Assembly: GCF_022581195.2 (NCBI RefSeq)
Contig: NC_061480.1
Coordinates: forward strand, 2,046,001-2,110,000
DNA: 64,000 nt
From: Helicoverpa zea
Taxonomy: Eukaryota > Arthropoda > Insecta > Lepidoptera > Noctuidae
Direction of reading: 5' to 3'
The notes under the pieces were generated by a model, which was not told the DNA's origin, did no database searches, and saw only the letters and a program-made list of their open reading frames with translations. Positions 50,901 to 60,611 of this stretch are shown here, piece after piece; positions within the stretch are counted from its first letter, which is position 1, and each line of letters begins with the position of its first letter. The position numbers were made by a program, and so were the translations under genes.

Positions 50901-53812
50901 CAGAAACTGTAAAAAAAATCTATATAAAAATGAGGAGAGCTAAGTTCATGGTATATTTAATAAAAAAATAAAATTGTGATCGTCAAAATTGAATAGTATT
51001 TATTTCATAAAAAGGTGAAGGGTATTTTTTTTTTGTATGTAACATTTTTAATTTTATTAAAATATTTACATAGTTTGTATTTTTTGTTTATTACAGGACT
51101 GAAAATGAACAAATGAATATTTTAAGACAGCAGGCTTTGTAAGATTATTTTAAATTAAATATTAATTACCTACTAATGTGTTATTTTATGGTTTGTGTAC
51201 TAACATTTCTAAAAAATACTTAAGTAAGTAGTATAGTATTTGCCTGGTTTTGAAATATGTTTATAAAATATAACAGTCTTGCCACAAAAACTTAAACACC
51301 TGTTAAACACTTGTCTAAAATAAGTTTCGATGCAAAACGGACATTATTTCAACGTCATAATCTGTCATTTTTTAAACAAGTGTTCAACAGACGTTTTAAA
51401 GTGTTTGTGGTACAGTCAACTTCATGTCAGTGGTAACAGTTTTATAGGAAAATCGTACTTATTACTATTGAGTTAAGGTGCATGACAGTTACCACTGATG
51501 TGCGGTCTACCGTACGACGGTGTCTGTCTGTAGACACCTAGGTCCCAGTTTTGAATACTGCGGACCGCACAAGCCGCGACTGCATGAAGTCGGCCGCAGC
51601 TGCACTACTGGTTTGTATGTACATGAAACCGTTTTGGATCGAAGCGGCAGCAGCACGTGCAGTCGCCCTCAGATATCGACCGATTTCATGTAGTCGCTGC
51701 AAGTGCGGTCGGCAGGTAGCATTCAAAATGCACCTAAGATGTGTATTTTTTATTATAACTAATATTTTAGGATGATATTGTTCATAGTGTTTGCCTGTTT
51801 CAGAGATAATATTAACATAGGGTTAATTTTTTTTTAAGTACTAACATTACGTTGTGTAACTGTCCTCTACTGGACTTAATTTGGAATCTGTATATGTGTG
51901 CGCGTATCTATAGAAGGCATGGTAAGCTATGCGTTAAGGGTGAATATAATGAAAAATATAGCTTAATGTTATGGAAGTAAGTTTGAAAATTGAACGGTGG
52001 TCGTTAGTAGAAAATCTAAAATTAATTATCTACAGTCAGTATTAAAAGTAGCTGAACAAATCAAAATTTTCAAAAGTCCTAAACACCGTGTCGTTGATAA
52101 GTTTAGGATAGTAAGTTAATATAAGGCGTTTGTCTTATTATGAAATTATGACTAACCATATATAACGTGGTTTAAAGAAGTACCCGCTTCAGTAATAAGT
52201 AATAATAATAAGTCCAAATAAAATATCTTGACTTAGCGCACGAGGTTGTCGCCATGTGGGATGTCGACACGGCTGTTATTGTGCCGATTGTCATTACGGC
52301 CAATGGTCTAATAGCCAAGAGCCTCGACCAACACCTCAGGAGGCTCTCGTTGGGCGGCTGGATCAAGGGATTGATTCAGAAGGCAGTACTCCTTGATACG
52401 GCGCGTATTGTGAGGAGGTTTCTGTCTCTGGGACCCTAACCACCGGTACCTTGGACCCTGTGCCCGATATCGGTGGCCATCTATTTTTTATATTTTTAAA
52501 TGTTTTTTTTATTTTTTTTTGTAATCTAATATTTAAAAATATAAATTACTAGCTTTTGCCCGCGACTTCGTTCGCATTATATAGTGACTTCCGGCATATT
52601 TTTGGTTTGACCAATAGATGGCGCTATATGTCCGGAATAAATTTTATTTTTTATTTATATATATATTTTTTTAATAAAAACTATCCTATGTCCTTTCTCA
52701 AGTTCCAAACTATGTCTGTACCAAATTTCACACAAATCGATTCAGTAGTTTAGGCCTGAAGAAAAGACAGACAGACAGACAGACAGAGTTACTTTCACAT
52801 TTATAATATTAGTTAGGATATGTTGAAAGACAAATAAATGCACAATAAGTCCACTGATTTTGTTCGGGACGGTGGTTTAAAGGTGGTACAAAAGCCGGTA
52901 CTTTTTTATAAAAAGGTGGTTTTAGTTTTAAGCACTTTAGAAAATGAGGATTTTTTCAGCTACTTTTTCCATTTGGTTAGCATGAAATAAAATTGTAACC
53001 CTTTTACCATATGCCTACACCTCTCGTCAATTAACTTTACCGCTCTGAAGTCACGCATGCGTAGTGGGTTTTATTCTTACATTTTGTTGACCATACAGTC
53101 ACTTGTAGACAAATTCAGACAGGCAAAGAGATTGGACAAGAGCTGTACATAATGTATTTTATGCATGTGATTTTCGGGTGTAAAATAAGTTTAATTACCT
53201 AATGTTTTGTTGAGAAAAATGAGAACCATAAGCTCTGAGGCCTGAATTATTAAAAAGTTATCCTCAGTAATTTATCAGAATTTGTTTTAAGATTATGTTC
53301 AAAAAGGGTAATTACTTCAAATCTTTGACTCACTTCTTTGACTTACAAAAATGTAGCACTTGAGTCTGAAAACAAGGAGTCAACGTTTCTACTATAATAT
53401 AGTTATCGGCACGAATCTTGAGCTCTGACTTACACCTGCGCAGAAGTGATTTATTAGCAAAGAACCAATCCCGAGTGACGGCTATGACGCGATGCACTGC
53501 GGGCCAATCACCGCTTTAGCCCGCCCGCCCGCCTCACTTCATACCACAAAAGGAACCCAATAAATTACTTCTGCGCAGGTGAAGGTCAGCGCTCAAGATT
53601 CGTGCCGATGTCTATATTAACTCTTTTCTCCTCAAAATTCCAGTCGCCAGCGCTCCTGGACCCTGGAAGAATGTTCCATCTGTTTCGAAGTGATGCTCCG
53701 AGACCAGGAAGTCATGTCACTACCCTGCTCTCACAACTTCCACTCCGAGTGCATCCTGCCGTGGCTGCAAGAGAAGCAGACCTGTCCTAACTGCCGGAAA
53801 GTGGCTGAATGA
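47964..53812 (+). CDS. Membrane-anchored RING-H2 protein, probable E3 ubiquitin ligase, 270 aa
   Basis: The four exons 47964-48151, 50277-50690, 51097-51138 and 53644-53812 join with GT/AG sites and matching phases. The start is the first ATG (MSMSVREEERGKTTCPSRGL). Residues 19-39 form one hydrophobic Gly/Ala-rich segment (GIAAAAIGVGVGAALYYFF) followed by SKRP, a signal-anchor layout. The middle (about 65-135) is Ser/Thr/Asp/Glu-rich (SSEESSDDDPSSSEESDD). The C-terminus is a RING-H2: C225, C228, C243, H245, H248, C251, C262, C265, with the conserved WLQEKQTCPNC. RING-H2 proteins bring ubiquitin-charged E2 to substrates; membrane anchoring suggests ER, mitochondrial or endosomal targets. The exact family is not recognised. 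Exon 3 (TENEQMNILRQQA) ends like exon 1 (EQQQA), and exons 1 and 2 end in the same phase, so exon 2 skipping would stay in frame. Confidence 0.88.
48300..49600. other. First intron of the RING gene, mostly unassigned
   Basis: AT-rich intron with a minus-strand helitron-like fragment at 48630-48830 (ACTACTGCCCGTACCGGGAT). At about 49612-49720 it holds a repeat with GACTAGCCGAGATGTCATAA that recurs at 58520-58620. Nothing else recognised. Confidence 0.5.
49800..50133. mobile_element. GGGCCCGATTCT MITE, copy 5
   Basis: TIRs GGGCCCGATTCTCCTAATTT and AGGAGAATTGGGCCC. CTG flanks both sides (49797-49799 and 50134-50136). It ends 143 bases before exon 2 of the RING gene. Confidence 0.9.
51268..51415. 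mobile_element. CTTGCCACAAAAACTT MITE, copy 3
   Basis: Ends GTCTTGCCACAAAAACTTAA and GTGTTTGTGGTACAGTC, with CACTTGTCTAAAATAAGTTT facing TTTTTTAAACAAGTGTTCAA. Confidence 0.75.
51541..51735. mobile_element. GTTTTGAATGCTA...CCGCAC MITE, copy 2
   Basis: Reverse-orientation relative of 40648-40862, with GCGGACCGCACAAGCCGCGA facing GCAAGTGCGGTCGGCAGG. Confidence 0.75.
52235..52545 (+). repeat. LINE C-terminal relic with 3' UTR
   Basis: The frame at 52254-52439 reads WDVDTAVIVPIVITANGLIA then KSLDQHLRRLSLGGWIKG and ARIVRRFLSLGP, a conserved tail of insect LINE reverse transcriptase proteins. A 3' UTR with CTAACCACCGGTACCTTGGA and a T/A-rich end follows. It lies in an intron of the RING gene. Confidence 0.7.
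52546..52822 (-). mobile_element. Helitron-like short element, subtype 2, divergent
   Basis: ACTAGCTTTTGCCCGCGACT on the left, an AGACAGACAGACAGACAGAG tract, and ACATTTATAATATTAG on the right. Confidence 0.7.
53405..53609. mobile_element. ATCGGCACGAATCTTGAGC MITE, copy 2
   Basis: Inverted ends ATCGGCACGAATCTTGAGCT and GCTCAAGATTCGTGCCGAT. It is slightly longer than the copy at 41589 and lies 34 bases before the last RING exon. Confidence 0.88.
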
Positions 53813-53974
53813 TTGGTCCATATGTAAGTGTCTAGTCTTTTTAGGGTTCAAACTCAAACTCAATTTTTTTTTATTTCAAATAGGCCTATAAAAGCTCTTT
53901 CGAAACGTCAAAGTTAGGTGCACGGTTCCAAAGAGTTGGTCTCATGGAGAAGAACCGGCAAGAAACTCCATGGA

Positions 53975-54200
53975 CACTCGTTCCGTAGCCAAAGGGTAAA
54001 ACGAGACCCTATTGTTTTCGCTCCTCTGTCCGTCCGTCCTTCCGTCTGTCACCAGGCTGTATCTCACGAATCGAGATAGTTGGAGAGCTGTAATTTTGTT
54101 GCCGATAAAACAACAAATACTGAAAACTAGGATTAAATAAATATTCTGGGGCCCTTCGTGCGCGAGTCCGACTCGCACTTGCCGGTTTTTTTAATATCTA
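53975..54200 (-). repeat. AAGTGCGAGTCGG...GGAACG repeat, minus strand
   Basis: The right side reads CGCGAGTCCGACTCGCACTT, the left TTCCGTAGCCAAAGGGTAAA. Same family as 45530-45800. Confidence 0.75.
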
Positions 54201-54404
54201 GCCTTTTCCTGAACTATGTACTCCAAAAGCAGTTTGCCGGCGTCCCGTGAGGACCGCCGCCGTGAGTACCGGGATAAAATATAGCCTATGTTACACGGGA
54301 AGAGTGTAGCACCCCAGCAGTGAAAGAATTTTTCTAATCGGTTCTTTAGGATACAAAAAAAGAGTTCGCTTTTTAATATGTAAGTTTAGATATCATCTGC
54401 CCAG

Positions 54405-54625
54405 CTACAGGAGTGGGCTTCCAGTCTAACCAGATGCAGCTGAGTACCACTGTGCCACATGGAGCGACTGCCTATCTGATCTCCTTAACCCAGTTACCCG
54501 GCCAACCCAATACCCTCTAGTAAGACTGGTTGTCAGACTTATTGGTTTTTGACTACTCGTAACGACTGCCAAAGTATTGAAAATTGAAATAACCCTCGGG
54601 ACCCACCGATTTCTCGCACATTCAT
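54405..54625 (-). repeat. SINE family A fragment
   Basis: GGGCTTCCAGTCTAACCAGA, GTGCCACATGGAGCGACTGC and GACTACTCGTAACGACTGCC on the minus-strand copy. Confidence 0.8.
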
Positions 54626-55203
54626 TCTTTATTTTTTCTTGTGTTAATCAACGTATGTTAACCAGTATATTAACATATTTAATTTAATGTGATTAGGTTT
54701 GACACATTTGTACAATCAAGGTTATGTCACTATTTAAATGTTAAATTAACTCGATAGATAATATTTTTAATTTCAAAGCACTGATACTAGGGCATGCAAT
54801 ACCGGTTAACCGGTTTCGGTTTTACCGGTAAATCGTCGATTTTCGCGATTTTTTAATTACCGGTAAAAATATTATGTAACCGGTAATTTACCGGTTTTTA
54901 CGTTTTTCTGATAAAATATAGCAAATGTTCATTTAACGTCAAATCTTCATTATGTAGCCATACACATACTGTACATGAACATAATGTAACATTGCGTAGG
55001 TACTTTACATGTTGTAGGAGTGTTAAAGTTGCTGTTTTTTAGGAAAGTAAACTTATGTGGCTCCTTAACTATCTCTAGGATAGATAGAAATCTTCTTTCT
55101 CATCTTAATTTATAATATCTAAACAAATTTTATGCATTCGGTTATTTTGATTTTCCTCATAGCTGTCAGCTCACATTAGGTAAAAATGTAGCTTATGCTT
55201 ATT

Positions 55204-55740
55204 TTACCTACTCTATGACCTTACTGAGCAAGCTCTGAGGACACGGTGGAGCACACAGTTCAGGTGTGCACTGCCTGGGAAGGGTACCGCCGTGTCGTCG
55301 TCGAGGCAATAGGCAGCGGCGACCTCTCGCGTCCGGTCCTGGTTCAAGCCATGGTCCGGAGTGAATGGAAAGCCGTCGCCTCCTTCTGCGTAGTAGTAGC
55401 AGTCATGCTCGAGAATGAGACGGCGGAGTGACTGCGTGTTCACACCCCAGCCGCTGTAGTGGACCAGGAAGACACCACGGGCGCCGAGTGTCGAGAGACG
55501 ACTCTCGGCCACCGTAGGCGTCGGTCTGTGGACGGTGAGTTCGGGTGGCTCATCGTTCCTCCGTCTGCATAGACAACAGACCCGTGTCGGCGGCGCGCGT
55601 TGTTCCACACGCTCCTCAAGGAGATATCAGCAAACACAGCGGGGCCCAGCAGGGCCAAGGCCTGCGGGGGCTGCGGGATTTTTCGAAAGAGTTACCGCGA
55701 CCCTTGTCCATAAAATGCCTACGATTTACCATGAAAAAGG
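55204..55740 (+). mobile_element. 5'-truncated R1-clade LINE
   Basis: Reads EDTVEHTVQVCTAWEGYRRV then GDLSRPVLVQAMVRSEWKAV and ASFC, the Cys-containing C-terminus of R1 ORF2. The 3' UTR matches 15583-16109. Confidence 0.82.
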
Positions 55741-55771
55741 ATAATGAAAAAAATGTTTTTTTTTTCACGGT

Positions 55772-56037
55772 AATTCTTAGCGTTTATCCCGTCTGGTGAC
55801 GGGGTCCGCTTTCCGTATCTTCTTCTTCCACTTCACTCTGTCCAGGACATCTTCCTCTTCGAGTTCGTAGATTTTCATGTCATTCATTATGACACTCAAC
55901 CACCACAGTTTCACCCTGCCTCTGCGCCTTTGACCGGGGATATCGAGATGGAGTACATAACATTGGCGATGTATTCAGGTGGTCTCCTTTTTACATGTCC
56001 GTACCATCGCAGCCGTTTCTCTTGCATTTTGATGGTA
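55772..56037 (-). repeat. RTE-type LINE C-terminal relic
   Basis: The minus strand reads KMQEKRLRWYGHVKRRPPEY, then WWLSVIMNDMKIYELEEEDV and LDRVKWKKKIRKADPVTR, a clear RTE-clade end with one frameshift. Confidence 0.8.
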
Positions 56038-56287
56038 CTGATTTTTTGTTACCGCCTACGTCACAAAAAATGATTACCACCTTATACCTTGTATTTTTAT
56101 TTATTTTTTGCCCAATCTTATTGTTTATAATATCACATATTAAAAAAATACAAAAATTACCGTTTTACCGGTTTACCGGTAAAAATATTTTTATTATCGA
56201 ATTTTTACCGGTAATTTTTGTTTTACCGAAATTGCATGCCCTAACTGATACAGTTTCTAAAAATAGTTTAATAACAAATGTTACAGC

Positions 56288-56446
56288 CTTTTTTATATCG
56301 CCCCACTGCTGGGCTGCGGCCTCCTCTCACACGGAGAAGGATTGAGCATTAATCACCACGCTTGCTCAATGCGGGTTGGTGATTTCAGACTTTATAGTCC
56401 AGGTTTCCTCAAGATGTTTTCCTTCACCTTTTAATAACAAATGCGT
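56288..56446. repeat. CACTGCTGGGC...GAGAAGGATTGAGCAT dispersed repeat
   Basis: CACACGGAGAAGGATTGAGC, TTGCTCAATGCGGGTTGGTG and TCAAGATGTTTTCCTTCACC are phrases common in moth genomes (a LINE-derived repeat, from memory). Confidence 0.6.
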
Positions 56447-57037
56447 TACTAAAAATGTTTTCTTTTTTTTTCAGCAAAATATTGTTGGTTTGGACTTAAA
56501 ACCAACAATCCAGGATTGTCCAATTATAACCATCTTTAATTTACGAACAACAATGGATGTAAACAATAATAATTCACTAATAGGATAATAATAATGCCTT
56601 TTTTATATAGCAACTAGTAAAACAAAAAAAAAATAATAATTAAAAAATTGGTAGGATGTTTAGCTGGCTAAATTACAAAAATATTAAAATTATAAAGATA
56701 TATGTATAAGAAATATTAAAAAGTGGGTTTTTTCAAAATATAGCTAGTTTGCAATTTTTAGATCACAAAAATATTTTTGGCGGGTAAGATGACATTTCAA
56801 ATTGTTTCTTGCATGTAGGTAAATTTTTTATTTTAGTGTTTCTTTGTATATGTGGCTAATAGTACTTTTTCGCTCAATTTTTTCGACAAGTGTGTTTTAT
56901 TTTGATTTGCTTATTATATTAATTTAGGTTGTTTCTGAATATTATCAAAACTGTCATATCACATGTGTATAGTGGTATTTTCTGGTCGTGTTTTGGTGCA
57001 GATGTCAATTCTATCAGTTAGTACAAAAATGCTATTT

Positions 57038-57845
57038 TCCCTTGAAAATTGACAGCTGTCAACTGGACAAAAGAATCGGTATACCGATTTCTGGTTCAGA
57101 GTGCTTAGTGCGAGTTTTCGTGAATTTTTTTACGGACTCACATGAGAGCGCGTATACTAAGATTTGTATGCAGTGTTGCCAACTTAGTGGATTTTCCACT
57201 AATACTGGTGGTTTAAGTCCCCTATTTAGTGGCGAAATGTTGAAAGTACTGCGGGTCAAGTAGCGAAATGTAAGTTTTGTGGTACAACTTTAAGGAGTTA
57301 CTATGGAGATTTGAAGTCTCACGGAATGTCAAAAAAGCATCTACAAAACAAAAAGGTGAACGACTACTATATAATTATATTAAGTACTCATTCATTGGTC
57401 AAATGCGTAACTAAACAATTTGTGAAACTACTACGCCGATTATAATTTGTGAAGGATTCGGATCGGGTCGGATGAATTGCTAAACAGATGTAATGCTTTG
57501 TCTGTTTTAATTTTCTATCGTTGCCGAGTTACATCTTTGGATGATTAAATTGTTTTAGGTTACAATAAAATATAAACAATATTTTTTTAGTGGTGAATTT
57601 GGTGATTTTAAGTGTGGGATAAATTTTTGTTAGTGGTTTTCTGGTGGTTTTAAAAGTTGACTCTGGTGGTAAGCTTCTACAACTGTTGGCAACACTGTTT
57701 GTATGGAACAAAAACAGGTTCCAATTTTTGACACTAGGTGGAGCTGTTTTTGTTCCATACAAATCTTAGTATACGCGCTCTCATGTGAGTCCGTAAAAAA
57801 ATTCACGAAAACTCGCACTAAGCACTCAGTTGACAGCTGTTCATT
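57038..57845. mobile_element. TIR-type remnant with about 80-bp inverted arms
   Basis: TTAGTGCGAGTTTTCGTGAA, CGGACTCACATGAGAGCGCG and TATACTAAGATTTGTATG near 57107-57170 face their reverse complement at 57765-57830. GACAGCTGTCAACT lies at the outer ends. The same ACAGCTG...TAGTGCGAGTTTTG phrase occurs at 5945-5985. Confidence 0.65.
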
Positions 57846-57849
57846 TTTT

Positions 57850-58510
57850 GTGGTGACTGAATTGACTGTCGACTGTATTAAAATGGTCAGATTGTACTAA
57901 GAATTGATTACAATTTTGATTTGATTTAAAATTACAAAATAATTAATCTTTTTTTTTCTCGTATATTGTGTAAAGTATCTTTAAAATTACCTTTTTATAG
58001 CAATAATTACACGCCTTTGAATTTTCTAAAAGAATTAACTGTCATATCATAAGATTATCCGCCTAGCTGTTTTCTAAATGGGTAGGAAATTGGTTATTTC
58101 GAGCAATGAATAAGTAATGAGAATATCCTTTATCTTAAATCCTCTTATTAGAAATAAATAAGAATCTGATTAATAATTGTGACATCTTGTGAAAAAATTT
58201 TGGACAATCTATTATATTTTTGAAAAATTCGTAGCCAGAAATAACTTGAAACATATTCCTAATTCTGTAATCTTATTTTTTTCTTATCATATACTGTCTA
58301 TTATTTTTGTATAACGTTAAAATTGGTAAATGTCAAAACTTTTTTTTTTCTTTTTATGCATATTTTTCTTTTTTTCCAAATAATGTTTAAGAAATCTGGC
58401 TACGATTTTGGAATGAGTATTTTGACTATGAAATGATTTGAATATTGGAGTTAATCATTTATTTTGCCGATTGAATCGCTTTCATTAATCATTAGTAAAA
58501 TCTGTAAATC
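57850..58510. other. Intergenic AT-rich stretch, nothing recognised
   Basis: No exon, RNA gene or inverted-repeat pair seen. Confidence 0.5.
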
Positions 58511-58779
58511 ATGGAGCACAAAATGACTAGCGGAGATGTCATAACACAATATCTCTTAAGAAAGTAGCGCGACAACATGCGGGACGAGGAACGTTACTAG
58601 CTACGCCCGCTTTAATCTTGCCCATTTTTTGTAAAAACAAAAAATCTTCAAGATGTTTCAAAAAACCTGAATGCTTCGTTGATTCACTCGTAACTGAGCG
58701 TTTTTTGACCTACAAGAAGGCGCCTGAACTACCTGTCTTTGGCATCTCTGCTCATCTTTACTTGCTCCGTGGTTTTGAT

Positions 58780-59520
58780 AAATGATTGGTGAAATTCTGA
58801 GAATATCTCGAATCATCGTTTCACTGTCTAGTCAGAAACTTACATACTCAAATTTTTCAGAATTTTGCCAATCTGTTCTGTAAAACTAAAAAAATATGTC
58901 TTCTAATATTTTTTAATTTTAAATTGGGTACTGAAAAATTAAAAAAGGGAAAAATAAATAAAAAACCTCGAAAAATTGTAAAAAAATCTAACTGCATAGG
59001 TTAGATTTTTTTTAATACTGATATTCTTAATATTATTTTTGTAGATATCAAAATAGAAAATAAGTGAGTACCTAATTAAAATGCAAAATATAACAATATG
59101 TAAAAAAGTATTTGATTTTGTATGCTACTGTTTATTTAATTAATGTGGAAAAACGTCGGCTGAGCCACGTTTTATTTTGACATTGGCAACACAGTTTTTT
59201 TTTTTAATTTTATTTAAAAAATTGTAGAAGCACAAATCTTTACAAGACTTTTCTAACAAGTCCAAATAGATATGGTGTTCACACAAGACACTACGATAAT
59301 TATGGTTTTTTAGCGTCTAGAAACTAACTCAGAAATTGAATGACATACTTAACTGCTTTAAAAAATATCATTTTTTCAATAATTTTCCTGTTTTTGACAT
59401 AATATTGACTGTGTTGCCTGAATAATATTTAAATGTGATAATGATATGTGTTAAAATTGTAGACTTTAGACTGCGTAGATTCTCAATAAAAATGAATAAT
59501 GGGAATTTTGTTTTATTTTA
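58780..59520. other. Intergenic AT-rich stretch, nothing recognised
   Basis: Apart from a short TTTTTCAGAATTTTGCCAA-type region, no structure is recognised. Confidence 0.5.
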
Positions 59521-59524
59521 TCAC

Positions 59525-59935
59525 CATCATTTCCCTAGCCTTTTCCCAACTACATTGTGACTGGCTTCTAGTTGGATGCAGCTGAGTACCATAGTTTTAC
59601 AAGGAGCGACTGCCTATCTGACCTTTATCCGATGTGCTGGTTCCGCTGCTGCGGCTGCAGAGAACCTCAAACGGCGCCATAGTACCTTGGTGGGTAACTA
59701 TACCTTTGAGCCGTTTGGGGTTGAAACCCTCGGGCCCTGGGGTCCAAGTGCTCATCTGCTTTATAAAGATCTGCGACTTGCTGACACTTCAAGTGACCCA
59801 AGGGCTGGTTTTTATTTTGGTAAAAATTAAGCATTGCCATCCAATGTGGCAATGCTGCCAGCCTCTTGGTTACCACTCCCGGGCAGCGATGAGGAGAAAT
59901 TTTTTGATGCGATTTTGTAATTATTATTATTTTTA
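59525..59935 (+). repeat. SINE-A end joined to a LINE reverse-transcriptase relic
   Basis: 59530-59630 is a minus-strand SINE-A end. From about 59690 the plus strand reads FEPFGVETLGPWGPSAHLLY and DPRAGFYFG, then after a frameshift HCHPMWQCCQPLGYH-type sequence, a recognisable conserved tail of an invertebrate LINE protein. Confidence 0.55.
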
Positions 59936-59942
59936 AGTTGTA

Positions 59943-60374
59943 TACAACATGCAACGTAATTAACGCACACCCTCAAACACCCTAATTAGAATATTATGTT
60001 ATAATCATTATACACACACTGAATTTTTAATTTAACATGTATATGCAGTTATTTACTAAATTAGTTATACCAATTCTCGGAGAACTTTTTGGTCATACTA
60101 CTACGCACGCAAATATCGCGCCGCGCGCCGCTCGACTCGACACAACATAACGAAACTACGGAAAAAGTCGACAATACACGAAGTCTTATTACTTTGAGTT
60201 ACGGTCTATTTGAATTTGTTTTGACTGTACAGGGTTAATATGACAATAATTTCCGTAGTTTTAATTATTTTTGGGATAAAAAATTACCTATATTAAAAAT
60301 GATATAAATCGATTCAGTAAACGATTCTGAACAAACTAATTTCAGGATGTGCGTTAATTAAGTTACATGTTGTA
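59943..60374. mobile_element. TA-flanked TIR element, 432 bp
   Basis: Ends TACAACATGCAACGTAATTA and the reverse complement TAATTAAGTTACATGTTGTA. TA lies on each side (59941-59942 and 60375-60376). No ORF. Tc1/mariner-like by target site. Confidence 0.75.
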
Positions 60375-60611
60375 TATAGATAAGTTTAATAGCATAGTTT
60401 TTTTATTAAAATGTTAAAAGGTAGGATTCAAAGAAAAATAAATAAATTGATGATAATTTTATTGAACAAAGTCATACAAAATCGGACACTTCATTTCACA
60501 AGTTTGAAAAACTAAATTAATTTTCTTCTGTAGTTGGTAAACTAAACATTGTCTTAAGGTAAATATTTGGTAAATTTCTCGTTAACCGTAATTATATTAT
60601 AAAAGTTAACA

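Larger units (their letters stand above)
54788..56243. mobile_element. hAT-like element with two nested LINE fragments, 1,456 bp
   Basis: Inverted ends TAGGGCATGCAATACCGGT and ACCGAAATTGCATGCCCTA. A perfect 8-bp duplication ACTGATAC flanks it (54780-54787 and 56244-56251). Subterminal regions are dense in TTACCGGTAA palindromes, candidate transposase-binding repeats. An R1 fragment (55204-55740) and an RTE fragment (55772-56037) occupy the middle, so the original element was much shorter. Confidence 0.92.

Noticed and set aside
55213..55608. 131-codon minus-strand frame
   Set aside because: Complement of the R1 LINE fragment, whose plus strand gives the recognisable ORF2 end.
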